Part shown: positions 7,119 to 14,522 of the stretch, one piece after another | How the letters are laid out: each line of letters opens with the position of its first letter | Position numbering within the stretch: position 1 is the stretch's first letter | NCBI GenBank assembly: GCA_002327965.1 | Contig: DCVB01000069.1 | Location: forward strand, 1-46,019 | From: Candidatus Aminicenantes bacterium UBA2199 | Lineage (GTDB): Bacteria; Acidobacteriota; Aminicenantia; UBA2199 | Reading direction: 5' to 3' | Length of the DNA: 46,019 nt | Notes under the pieces: model-generated | Seen by the model: the letters and a program-made list of their open reading frames with translations, nothing else | The model's database searches: none | Told to the model about the DNA's origin: nothing | Program-made: the position numbers and the translations under genes

Positions 7119-7886
7119 CTATTCCTTCGTGTTCCCCGGTTTATCCTGGCCGTATTCGACCTTGACCAGCGTCAGACCCTTGGCCGGCGCCGTCTGCCCG
7201 GCCTGGCGCCGGTCCTTGGCCGCGAAAATGGCGGGAATGTCGGCGGCCGCGATCTTGCCCCGGCCGACGTCGATCATCGTCCCGACCATGTTGCGCACCA
7301 TGTAGCGCAGGAAGCTTTTGCCGCGGACGGTGAAGGTGATCTCCTCGTTCCGGACCCGCATGTCAAACTGCTCCACTTCGCGCAGCCTCTTTTTGCCGGG
7401 ATCGTCCGATGTGAAAGAGGAGAAATCCTTCTGGCCCACGAAGTGGCGGGCGGCCCGGCGCATGGCTTTCAGGTCCAGGGGGAAGGGAACGTGCAGGGCG
7501 AAACGCTGGCTGAACGGCGATTGCAACTGGCCGGTGAAGATGCGGTACACGTAGGTTTTGCTGACGGCGCCGAAACGGGCATTGAACGCCCTGTCCATCA
7601 GTTCGCACTCCATGATGCGGATATCCCTGGGCAAGAGTGAGTTCAGCGCCCTTTTCAGCGAGTCGGGCTGTATGGCCACCGGCAGGTGGAAATTGGCGGT
7701 CAGGCCGCTGGAATGGACGCCGGCGTCGGTTCGCGAGCTGCCGGTGACCAAGACGTGCTTCTTGGCGATGATCTTCAGCACCCGGACCATCTCGGCTTGG
7801 ATGGTCGGGTATTCGGCCGTCTGGAACTGCCAGCCATAGTACTCGGTGCCATCGAAATGAATAACCACGCGGTAGTTGTTCGTCAT
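7119..7886 (-). CDS. truA: tRNA pseudouridine(38-40) synthase
   Basis: 255 residues, usual length for TruA. It opens with the family signature FDGTEYYGWQFQ and carries the catalytic motif GSSRTDAGVHS, whose Asp is the nucleophile, followed by VYRIFTGQ and FLRYMVRNMVG. It isomerises uridines 38-40 in the anticodon stem-loop of tRNAs. It is the last gene of a minus-strand translation-related run (rpmB, TIGR00725 gene, truA), starting 16 bp after the upstream stop. No good ribosome binding site precedes the ATG, so it may depend on coupling. It converges with nfnB, with only 23 bp between the stops and no clear terminator. Confidence 0.95.
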   Translation of the reverse strand: MTNNYRVVIHFDGTEYYGWQFQTAEYPTIQAEMVRVLKIIAKKHVLVTGSSRTDAGVHSSGLTANFHLPVAIQPDSLKRALNSLLPRDIRIMECELMDRAFNARFGAVSKTYVYRIFTGQLQSPFSQRFALHVPFPLDLKAMRRAARHFVGQKDFSSFTSDDPGKKRLREVEQFDMRVRNEEITFTVRGKSFLRYMVRNMVGTMIDVGRGKIAAADIPAIFAAKDRRQAGQTAPAKGLTLVKVEYGQDKPGNTKE

Positions 7887-7902
7887 GGCGGTCCGGCGTT
7901 CT

Positions 7903-8391
7903 TTACTTCTGCCTCGCGAAGAACTCGAGGATTCGCTCCATGGCGTCCTGGGCGGAGGAAACGGGGATCACGCCCGGCACATCCCAGGTTTCAATGCCGA
8001 ATGCTTTCCTGCCGTATATTTGGGTGTAGGCGATCTCGGAGAGGGTTCCGTAGGCGCCGGCGATTGCCACCAGGCAATCGGAATTCAGCACCACCAGGGC
8101 ATTGCGCAGGTACCCCAGTCCGGTGGGAACGGCGACATCCGTATAGGGATTCGCTTCCTGGGTAGACTTTCCCGGCAGGATGCCGATGACCCAGCCATCG
8201 CGCGACTTGGCGCCCCTGGCCGATGCTTCCATGACCCCTTTCAGGCCTCCGTTGACCAGAACGAATCCGTTCTCGGCGATGAGGCAGCCCATTTCCTCGG
8301 CGATGCGCAGATGCCTGGGGACAGCGGCAGAGCCGCCGATGAGCCCGACCCTTCTTTTCGAGGCGAAGAGGCTCTCAGGTTGAGGTTTCAA
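7903..8391 (-). CDS. TIGR00725-type SLOG/LOG-family Rossmann protein
   Basis: 162 residues. The nucleotide-binding pattern GLIGGSAAVPRHLRIAEEMG, the NGGLKGVMEASARGA segment (the LOG/lysine decarboxylase-like loop) and AGAYGTLSEIAY are typical of TIGR00725, a SLOG-superfamily group. Related LOG proteins release cytokinin-type bases from nucleotides, but the function of TIGR00725 members is not established, so no activity is claimed. The frame supports only a TTG start at 8391 (no ATG before the core), 12 bp after the rpmB stop, with no strong ribosome binding site. Coupling to rpmB translation is likely. Confidence 0.85.
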   Translation of the reverse strand: MKPQPESLFASKRRVGLIGGSAAVPRHLRIAEEMGCLIAENGFVLVNGGLKGVMEASARGAKSRDGWVIGILPGKSTQEANPYTDVAVPTGLGYLRNALVVLNSDCLVAIAGAYGTLSEIAYTQIYGRKAFGIETWDVPGVIPVSSAQDAMERILEFFARQK

Positions 8392-8403
8392 GCCGGGGGG
8401 AGG

Positions 8404-8595
8404 TCAGACGACTTTTTTGACTTTCCCGGAGCGGATGCAGGCGGTGCAGACCCGCAGGGATTTGGTTTGGCCGTCGACCACCACCTTGACCTTCTGCAGG
8501 TTCGGTTCCCAGCGGCGATTGGTCAATTTATGGGAATGGCTGACGTTATGGCCGTATACCGGTTTTTTCCCGCATATATCGCATACTTTTGCCAT
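8404..8595 (-). CDS. rpmB: 50S ribosomal protein L28
   Basis: 63 residues, starting at the ATG at 8595 with AAGGAGG upstream. The reading frame stays open far upstream, but the L28 sequence clearly begins MAKVCDICGK, and the extra upstream stretch overlaps pgpA, so it is rejected. It shows the L28 features GHNVSHSHKLTNRRWEPNLQ and a four-cysteine zinc-ribbon arrangement (Cys5, Cys8, Cys50, Cys53), the zinc-binding (C+) form. The TIGR00725 and truA genes follow closely. Confidence 0.97.
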   Translation of the reverse strand: MAKVCDICGKKPVYGHNVSHSHKLTNRRWEPNLQKVKVVVDGQTKSLRVCTACIRSGKVKKVV

Positions 8596-8626
8596 GGCAG
8601 GAGCCTCCTTTTCAACTGGTCGGCTT

Positions 8627-8655
8627 ATTTTACACTTTCCCCGGGGAAAAAGCAA
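8627..8655 (-). promoter_or_regulatory. Sigma-70-like promoter of rpmB
   Basis: On the minus strand TTGCTT, a 17-bp spacer and TAAAAT precede rpmB by about 32 bp. The -10 is good (5/6); the -35 shares only TTG with the consensus, but the same -35 sequence occurs at the same spacing upstream of purH in this window. Confidence 0.5.
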
Positions 8656-8668
8656 TCGTCGTCGCCTT

Positions 8669-9127
8669 TCAACCCAGGAGGAAGCGGCGGGCCAGCAGCA
8701 GCAGGGCCAGGACGTAGCCCCCGGCCAGAACGTCATCGACCATGATGCCGAGGCCACCGGGGAGGGACTCGCTTTTTCGCACCGGGAAAGGCTTGATGAT
8801 ATCGAAGATGCGGAACAAAAAAAAGGCGGCCACATAGTAGCCTGCCTGATGGGGAAGGAACCAGAGGCTGACCAACTGGCCGGCCACTTCGTCAATCACG
8901 CAGGGTTGGGGGTCTTTTTTCCCAAAATGAGCTTCGCAGACGCCGGCGGCCGGAATGCCGATCGCGAAGACCACCGCGGTAATAGCGGCCATCACGATGA
9001 ATGGCGCCGCGGACAGGGGGGTGAAATAAACAATGAGCACCACGAACGCCGACGCCCAGGTCCCCGGAGCCACGGGCAGAAAACCGGTGCCGAGGACCGT
9101 GGCGACAGCCATGCCGATCTTTTTCAT
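8669..9127 (-). CDS. pgpA: Phosphatidylglycerophosphatase A
   Basis: 152 residues, normal for PgpA. It has the family N-terminus ATVLGTGFLPVAPGTWAS, several hydrophobic helices, the central CVIDEVAGQLVSLWFLP motif and the C-terminal GGLGIMVDDVLAG motif, whose acidic residues are essential in the family. It dephosphorylates phosphatidylglycerophosphate to phosphatidylglycerol in the inner membrane. The ATG overlaps the rimO stop by four bases (ATGA), so the two are translationally coupled; GGGAG precedes the start. Confidence 0.95.
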   Translation of the reverse strand: MKKIGMAVATVLGTGFLPVAPGTWASAFVVLIVYFTPLSAAPFIVMAAITAVVFAIGIPAAGVCEAHFGKKDPQPCVIDEVAGQLVSLWFLPHQAGYYVAAFFLFRIFDIIKPFPVRKSESLPGGLGIMVDDVLAGGYVLALLLLARRFLLG

Positions 9128-10452
9128 TTTTTTTCTCCCAGCAACATTTCATTTTCGTAGCCGCTTACGCGCACGGGGAACATGGCCGCTTTTTCGCTGA
9201 AGCGAACCTTGACCCGGCAATGACCATCGACCTCGGGTGCCTGTGCCCAGATGCGGCCGATGGTGCTGTCGTGGGTCCAGGGGCCCAGCGGCAGGAAATC
9301 AAGCGATTTCCCGACCAGTCCGCCATTGAAGCGCAGCAGGTTCCTGTCGCCGACGTCCAGCAGGCGGTGCTTTCTGTCCACGATCGTGCGCGGGCTCCTG
9401 CGACCGGGCAAGGAAAAGCTGGCGGTATTCTCCTCGGGGGAATAGGCGAAGACGCCGATGCGCTCCAGGGCGGCCTCGGCCGCGAAGTCGAGCAGACGGC
9501 GGAAATCGTCCTCGCTCTCGCCGGGGAAGCCGACGATAAAGGTGCTGCGCAGCACCGCTTCGGGGAAATGCCGGCGGATATCGCGCACCAGGCCCAGATT
9601 CGCCTCATAACTGCCGCCGCGGTGCATTTTCTTGAGAATGCGCGGGGAGACGTGCTGAAAGGGAAGATCGAAGTAGGGCAGGAGCGAAGGCCGGTCGAAG
9701 CCTTCAAGAATATCCGGAGTGACTTCCTCGGGCATCAGGTACAGCACGCGCACCCAGCGGAACCCCAGCGTGGAGACCGCCTTCAACAGGGCGGGAAGCA
9801 GAGAGTTCTTTTCCTTGTCCTTGCCGAAATGGGTGGAGTTCTGGGAAATCAGGTTCAATTCCTCCGCACCCCTTTTTTTCAGCTTTTCGGCCTCACGGAG
9901 GATGGATGAGATCGTTCGCGAGCGGAAAGGGCCGCGGATCTGGGGAATGGCACAGAAGCTGCAGGCCATGTCACAGCCTTCGGAGATCTTGATGAATGAT
10001 GAATTGGCCGTAGTAAACGTCGGGCGCCGATGGGTATCGTCATAGAGGAAAAGCTCGCGGTCCGGGTAAACCTCCGGACGGTTGGCGGCGATGGCATCGG
10101 CCAGCGCCGTGGTGTCGTTGACGCCCCAGAGAATATCGGCGTTTGCGAAAGCTTCTCGCAGTTCCCGGTGATAGCGCTGGATCAGGCAGCCGAAAACAAC
10201 CAGGCGCCGGATCTCCCCTTTCTCCTTCTTCTCCAGCGCGGCCAGGATCTCGCCGATGCTCTCCTCCTTGGCGTCGCGGATGAAACCGCAGGTGTTGATG
10301 ATCAGCCAGTCCGGGTTTTCGTATTCGGAGACGACGTCCATGCCGCGCGCCAGGAGCATGCCGGCCAGCACTTCGCTGTCGACCGTGTTCTTGAAACAGC
10401 CCAGGCTCACGAAGGCGGCACGTCGGTTTCCAGGGGTTCCGGGCTTTTTCAT
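9124..10452 (-). CDS. rimO: Ribosomal protein S12 methylthiotransferase
   Basis: 442 residues. The N-terminal UPF0004 domain binds a [4Fe-4S] cluster through Cys19, Cys55 and Cys89. The radical-SAM triad is Cys160, Cys164 and Cys167 (CDMACSFC). A C-terminal TRAM domain follows (roughly 375-440). SLGCFKNTVDSE and the NLISQNSTHFG segment favour RimO over MiaB; the usual Pro of SLGCPKN is Phe here. The enzyme methylthiolates an aspartate of ribosomal protein S12 using SAM. It heads a run containing pgpA, rpmB and truA, so several translation genes sit together. The ribosome binding site is weak (AAGGA, some distance upstream). Confidence 0.95.
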   Translation of the reverse strand: MKKPGTPGNRRAAFVSLGCFKNTVDSEVLAGMLLARGMDVVSEYENPDWLIINTCGFIRDAKEESIGEILAALEKKEKGEIRRLVVFGCLIQRYHRELREAFANADILWGVNDTTALADAIAANRPEVYPDRELFLYDDTHRRPTFTTANSSFIKISEGCDMACSFCAIPQIRGPFRSRTISSILREAEKLKKRGAEELNLISQNSTHFGKDKEKNSLLPALLKAVSTLGFRWVRVLYLMPEEVTPDILEGFDRPSLLPYFDLPFQHVSPRILKKMHRGGSYEANLGLVRDIRRHFPEAVLRSTFIVGFPGESEDDFRRLLDFAAEAALERIGVFAYSPEENTASFSLPGRRSPRTIVDRKHRLLDVGDRNLLRFNGGLVGKSLDFLPLGPWTHDSTIGRIWAQAPEVDGHCRVKVRFSEKAAMFPVRVSGYENEMLLGEKK

Positions 10453-10500
10453 GGTTTAGATTTTTTCCTTGAAATAAGGGCCATTGTAACAGAAGAATCT

Positions 10501-10527
10501 CAGGCGGGCAACCCGGCATCCCGCCTG
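10501..10527 (-). terminator. Inverted repeat downstream of the repeat-protein gene, possible terminator
   Basis: CAGGCGGG and CCCGCCTG form a perfect 8-bp stem around an 11-nt loop. In the minus direction it lies about 70 bp after the stop at 10599 and just upstream of rimO, but only a short T-rich stretch follows it. It may terminate the upstream transcript, act as an attenuator before rimO, or be chance in GC-rich DNA. Confidence 0.35.
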
Positions 10528-10598
10528 TCAGGGAATGACTTCCCTTGCAGGGACGGACGGCCGGGCCCTTACCAACGCGCTGGCGGCGGAAATTTGCT

Positions 10599-12188
10599 TT
10601 AGCGCTCCGCTTCTCCGGTCATGGGATTCAGCTTGACCGCATCGGCTTCGTTTCCCGAATTACCGTTCGCGAAAACAAATGGGACCGAGCTGCCGCTGCC
10701 ACCGGGTTTCAGGTCCACCCAGTCGGTGCGGACTTCGGTCAAGATCCCGCCGCTGTAGTAATTCAACAAGAGATATATCGGGTTGTAAGTCGAATCGGTG
10801 AACGTATGCAGGCTCGTTCCGTTGATGTAGTACGTGTAGTTGCTGCCCGACTTCACGATTTTCAGGACGTTCCATTTATCCAAGCCGGTCTTGATGGCGC
10901 TTGATGTGCCGGCTTTGATCAGGGTATAAGTGCCGGAACCGGCAAGAAAATTATAGGGTTCAAACCGGTAGATCCCATATCCGCCGTTGACGCGATAGGT
11001 GAACCAATAACCGTAAGCGCTGGTCCTGCTCGTGGTGGTGCCGAGGAAAATCGATGTGGCGTAACTGGATCCCCCCTGAAGCCTGTTTATTTCCGCGGAG
11101 ACCGTGTAATCACCGCTGAATGAGTGCTGGAATAGATTGGCCGTGCCGCCGGAAACTGATCCCCGGAAACGGTACGTCGCCGCGAAGATCTTCCAGTCGC
11201 TCGCGTAGTAGGGCGACCAGCAGGACGAGACGGGGATGCCGAAATCCTCGCGGATGCCGGGAGTCAGGGTCGGGCTGACGGTGACGGTCTGGCCGACCAG
11301 CACGTTGACCGTCTGGTGGTATTCCCTGTAGCCGCAACTGCCGCGCACATAGACGTTCAATCCGGTCTTGGAGCTGGGGAAAAAGAATGAATAGGGGGTC
11401 GTGTGGCCGGTGTCGACATAATCCAGGTAGATGCGCGCGCCGGCCGGAGTCGAGTTGACCACCAGGTTCGCCCCCTGCAGATTGGCCGTCAGCGTGTGAT
11501 TGTCGTTCATGGCGATGGTCCCCGAATTGGCCGCGGCCGCCCCGTCGATTTTGACTTCCAGGCCGGAATACCCGCTGGCGGGGGTATAGCTGTAGGAAAC
11601 GTTGCTTCCCCGGGCATGGGTGTAGGTCCCGCTGGCGGGGTTGCCGTTGACATACTCCCCCCTGCTGACCGTCAGCACGAAAGTCTTGGTGGCGCTGGCC
11701 GCCAGGGTGTGGTCGCCATTCATGGTCACCGTGCCGCTGGCGGCGACGGGAGCGCCGTCCAAGGTCACCGACAAATCATTGTACCCGCTTTGCAGGGAAT
11801 AATCGTAGTTGACGACTGTCCCCTTCTTGTGGGTTGTCGGCCCGGAGGTCGGAGTTCCCGTTACCCCTTCGCCTACCGTGGTCGTCAGGGTGTAGTTTTT
11901 CTTTTTCAGGACCAGAAAATAGACCGCCGCTCCCCCGATAATGACGACTGCGGCCACGATCAGCCAGGGGAACTTTCCGCCTTTCTTGACGGCCGGGACC
12001 GACTCTTCCTTTTCAATGAATCCGGGCTCTTCGCCCTCGTCACCTGCGGCCGAGGCGATGGAGCTCTTTTCAGGCTCCGGAGTGGCCGGGGATGCCGGCG
12101 CCTGTTCAGCCCAGAAGCACACCATGACCGTGAAGGTGAAGGCCACGATCATGGAGAGTGGTTTGCGCAGGAAGTTTTTTGTTTTCAT
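10599..12188 (-). CDS. Membrane-anchored protein with two InlB-like repeats, a PEGA-like domain and a LamG-like domain
   Basis: 529 residues from the ATG at 12188 (AGGAGG upstream). In order: a hydrophobic N-terminal segment (12-27); an acidic Pro/Glu/Ser-rich stretch; a second strong membrane helix (74-94, WLIVAAVVIIGGAAVYFLV); two tandem repeats of about 68 residues (99-167 and 170-237), each starting with an LT-V-G/R-E/G-Y pattern and ending GTVTMNGDHTLAA or GTIAMNDNHTLTA, resembling divergent InlB B-repeats; a PEGA-like domain (241-308, NLVVNSTPAGARIYLDYVDT); and a beta-rich C-terminal region (315-495) resembling a concanavalin/LamG-type carbohydrate-binding fold. It is probably exported and anchored by one or both helices, binding a surface ligand. 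The function is not known, and the domain names rest on pattern likeness. Confidence 0.75.
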   Translation of the reverse strand: MKTKNFLRKPLSMIVAFTFTVMVCFWAEQAPASPATPEPEKSSIASAAGDEGEEPGFIEKEESVPAVKKGGKFPWLIVAAVVIIGGAAVYFLVLKKKNYTLTTTVGEGVTGTPTSGPTTHKKGTVVNYDYSLQSGYNDLSVTLDGAPVAASGTVTMNGDHTLAASATKTFVLTVSRGEYVNGNPASGTYTHARGSNVSYSYTPASGYSGLEVKIDGAAAANSGTIAMNDNHTLTANLQGANLVVNSTPAGARIYLDYVDTGHTTPYSFFFPSSKTGLNVYVRGSCGYREYHQTVNVLVGQTVTVSPTLTPGIREDFGIPVSSCWSPYYASDWKIFAATYRFRGSVSGGTANLFQHSFSGDYTVSAEINRLQGGSSYATSIFLGTTTSRTSAYGYWFTYRVNGGYGIYRFEPYNFLAGSGTYTLIKAGTSSAIKTGLDKWNVLKIVKSGSNYTYYINGTSLHTFTDSTYNPIYLLLNYYSGGILTEVRTDWVDLKPGGSGSSVPFVFANGNSGNEADAVKLNPMTGEAER

Positions 12189-12241
12189 GCATTCCTCCTC
12201 TCGAAAAAACAAGCATGTTTCTCTTGTTCTCAGCGTAATTA

Positions 12242-12271
12242 CATATATCGATAAACATGATTTCATCTCAA
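12242..12271 (-). promoter_or_regulatory. Possible promoter of the repeat-protein gene
   Basis: On the minus strand TTGAGA (5/6 match to the -35 consensus), an 18-bp spacer and TATATG (4/6) lie in AT-rich DNA about 54 bp before the start codon at 12188. Confidence 0.35.
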
Positions 12272-12327
12272 TGAAAATATTTTTTAGCCCCCGCTTTCGC
12301 CTCCCCCAGCCCGGCCGACCGCTCGAA

Positions 12328-12356
12328 TTGACGCGGAATTCTTTCTATGCTATACA
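12328..12356 (+). promoter_or_regulatory. Sigma-70-like promoter of the five-gene metabolic operon
   Basis: TTGACG (12328-12333), a 17-bp spacer and TATACA (12351-12356) give a predicted start near 12363 and a leader of about 32 nt containing AAGGAGG (12383-12389) before the ATG at 12395. Confidence 0.65.
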
Positions 12357-12394
12357 AATCGTACATTATAGGTTGAAGCATCAAGGAGGAATAC

Positions 12395-13540
12395 ATGAGC
12401 GTTTCCGGTCAAAAATCGCATGGTAAGAAGTACAGGATTGCCTGGCTGCCCGGCGACGGCATCGGCAGGGAAGTGATGGAGGCGGCCAGGATCGTCCTCG
12501 ACAAGCTGCACTTCAATGCCGAGTACATCCACGGCGACATCGGCTGGGAGTTCTGGTGCAAGGAAGGCGAGTCCTTTCCGCAGCGCACCATCGATCTTTT
12601 GAAGAGCGTCGATGCCTCCATGTTCGGCGCCATCACCTCCAAGCCGGTCAAGGCGGCCGAGTCCGAGCTGGTCCCCGAGCTGAAGGGCAAGGGGCTGGTC
12701 TACCGCTCGCCGATCGTGCGCATGCGGCAGCTGTTCGACCTCTGGACCTGCCTGCGCCCCTGCAAGGCATACCCGGGCAATCCCATCAATTACAAGGAAG
12801 GGATCGATCTCGTGGTCTTCCGCGAGAACACCGAGGACCTGTATGCCGGGGTGGAGTTCAGCCCCGTTCCCCAGGAAGTCAAGGACGTGCTGCTGAAGAA
12901 CGCCAAGGGTTTCGCCGCCTTCAAGGATGTCCCCCTGGACCAGTACGCCATCACCTGCAAGATCAACACCCGCAAGGGCTCGGAGCGCATCATCCGCGCC
13001 GCCTTCGAGTACGCGAAGAAGCACGGTTATCCCAAGGTCACCATCATCCACAAGGCGAATGTCGTGCGCGCCACCGAGGGCCTGTTCCTGGACATCGGCA
13101 AGGAAGTGGCCAAGGACTTCCCGGGCATCCAGATGGACGACGCCAACATCGATGCCATCTGCATGTGGCTGCTCAAGAATCCCAAGAACTATTCGGTGCT
13201 TGTGGCCACCAACATGTTCGGCGACATCGTTTCCGACCTCTGCGCCCAGATGGTCGGCGGCCTGGGATTCGGCTGCTCGGGCAATATTGGCGACAAGCTG
13301 GCGGTCTTCGAGCCCACCCACGGCTCGGCTCCCAAGTATGCCGGCCAGTACAAGACCAACCCCATCGCCACCATCCTGGCGGCCAAGATGATGCTGGACT
13401 GGCTGGGTGAGAAGGAGATGGCCGCCCGGGTCGAGAAGGCCGTGGCCGAGGTCATCGCCGAGGGCAAGGTGCGCACCTATGACATGGGCGGCGACAGCAA
13501 AACGCTGGATATGGCCGAGGCGATCGCCGCCAAGCTCTAG
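12395..13540 (+). CDS. Isocitrate/isopropylmalate-family 3-carboxy-2-hydroxyacid dehydrogenase
   Basis: 381 residues. The family oxidatively decarboxylates 2-hydroxy-3-carboxy acids to 2-oxoacids. WLPGDGIGREVMEAA, the LRPCKAYPGNP substrate arginine region, VFRENTEDLYAG and NMFGDIVSDLCAQMVGGLG are clear. RENTEDLYAG looks like isocitrate or homoisocitrate dehydrogenase rather than LeuB. APKYAGQYKTNP keeps the Lys-Tyr pair used by NADP-dependent isocitrate dehydrogenase, suggesting NADP. In the substrate loop the isocitrate Ser is kept (RSPIVRMRQ) but the following Asn is Ile, so the substrate may not be isocitrate. It is the first gene of an operon with a lyase, a CoA transferase and LeuCD-type subunits. 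Candidate substrates are isocitrate, 3-methylmalate, homoisocitrate or isopropylmalate. Confidence 0.85.
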   Translation: MSVSGQKSHGKKYRIAWLPGDGIGREVMEAARIVLDKLHFNAEYIHGDIGWEFWCKEGESFPQRTIDLLKSVDASMFGAITSKPVKAAESELVPELKGKGLVYRSPIVRMRQLFDLWTCLRPCKAYPGNPINYKEGIDLVVFRENTEDLYAGVEFSPVPQEVKDVLLKNAKGFAAFKDVPLDQYAITCKINTRKGSERIIRAAFEYAKKHGYPKVTIIHKANVVRATEGLFLDIGKEVAKDFPGIQMDDANIDAICMWLLKNPKNYSVLVATNMFGDIVSDLCAQMVGGLGFGCSGNIGDKLAVFEPTHGSAPKYAGQYKTNPIATILAAKMMLDWLGEKEMAARVEKAVAEVIAEGKVRTYDMGGDSKTLDMAEAIAAKL

Positions 13541-13588
13541 CCCGGTCCCGGGAACGGCAAGCGCCTGAATTAAATGGGAGGCCGCCCT

Positions 13589-14509
13589 ATGAATGAAATC
13601 AGGATCCACGAAGTCGGCTTGCGTGACGGGTTGCAGATCGAGAAGCAGGTCGTGCCCCTGGAGAAGAAGATCGCCTGGATCGAGGGGCTGCTGGCCGCCG
13701 GCATCGACATGATCCAGCTCGGGTCGTTCGTCAACCCGGAGCGGGTGCCGCAGATGGCCGACAGCGACAAGCTGTTCGCCCATTTCAGCCAGGACGTGAA
13801 AAAGCCTTCCGCGGTCGTCCTTTCCGGCCTGGTGCTGAATGAAAAAGGGCTGGAGCGCGGCATGGCCTGCGGGGTCGAAATGTTCTGCATGGGGGTCTCG
13901 GCCAGCGACACTCACAGCCGCAAGAACACGGGCCGGGGCACCGATGAGGCCATGGGTCAGATCATCGCCATGGCCCAAGCGGCATTGAAAGCGCAGAAGC
14001 GCGTCCAGGCCTCCATCCAGTCGGCCTTCGGCTGCGGCTTTGAAGGGCCGATCGCTCCGGAGCGCGTCCTGTCCATTGTCGAGAAGTACCTGGAAGCGGG
14101 CATCCGCAACATCAGCCTGGCCGACACGGCCGGTCACGCTTATCCCCCTCAGGTCGAGGATTTGTACGGGGAGATCCTGAAACGCGACGGCCAGGCTGAG
14201 TTGGCCTGCCATTTCCATAACACCTACGGCCTGGGCCTGGCCAACTGTTACGCGGCCATGCGCGCCGGCGTGAAGTACTTTGAATCGGCGCTGGGCGGCC
14301 TGGGCGGCTGCCCTTTCACCAAGGTGGCGGCCGGAAATGTCTGCAGCGAGGACCTGGTCCATTCGCTGCAGCGCCAGGGCCTGGCAACCGGGATCGACCT
14401 TGAGAAGCTGCTGGCGGCCGCTCGCGATCTGGCCGCCTTTTTCGGCCGTGAACTGCCCGGCTTCATCCTCAAGGCCGGCTCGATCGTGAACTTCAAGAAA
14501 GGGCAATAA
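13589..14509 (+). CDS. HMG-CoA lyase-like TIM-barrel metallo-lyase
   Basis: 306 residues from the ATG at 13589, seven bases after GGGAGG; the earlier in-frame ATG at 13574 overlaps that ribosome binding site and is rejected. HMG-CoA-lyase hallmarks are present: EVGLRDGLQ (Arg12, Asp13), SFVNPERVPQM, the metal-binding His208 and His210 (CHFHNTYG), and the flexible-loop Cys241 in GGLGGCPF. The family splits 3-hydroxy-3-methylglutaryl-CoA into acetyl-CoA and acetoacetate, or related 3-hydroxyacyl-CoAs. The glutamate of human HMG-CoA lyase (VIETTSFV) is Gln43 here (MIQLGSFV), so another substrate such as citramalyl-CoA or citryl-CoA is plausible. It is followed after 13 bp by a CoA transferase that could form the thioester substrate. 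Confidence 0.85.
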   Translation: MNEIRIHEVGLRDGLQIEKQVVPLEKKIAWIEGLLAAGIDMIQLGSFVNPERVPQMADSDKLFAHFSQDVKKPSAVVLSGLVLNEKGLERGMACGVEMFCMGVSASDTHSRKNTGRGTDEAMGQIIAMAQAALKAQKRVQASIQSAFGCGFEGPIAPERVLSIVEKYLEAGIRNISLADTAGHAYPPQVEDLYGEILKRDGQAELACHFHNTYGLGLANCYAAMRAGVKYFESALGGLGGCPFTKVAAGNVCSEDLVHSLQRQGLATGIDLEKLLAAARDLAAFFGRELPGFILKAGSIVNFKKGQ

Positions 14510-14522
14510 AGGAGGGATTCCC

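Noticed and set aside
8596..8895. A longer L28 protein or upstream fusion in the same frame as rpmB
   Set aside because: The L28 family N-terminus is at 8595 with a perfect ribosome binding site, and the extension is antisense-like DNA inside pgpA.
13574..13588. The in-frame ATG at 13574 as start of the lyase
   Set aside because: It overlaps the GGGAGG that properly serves the ATG at 13589 and has no ribosome binding site of its own.
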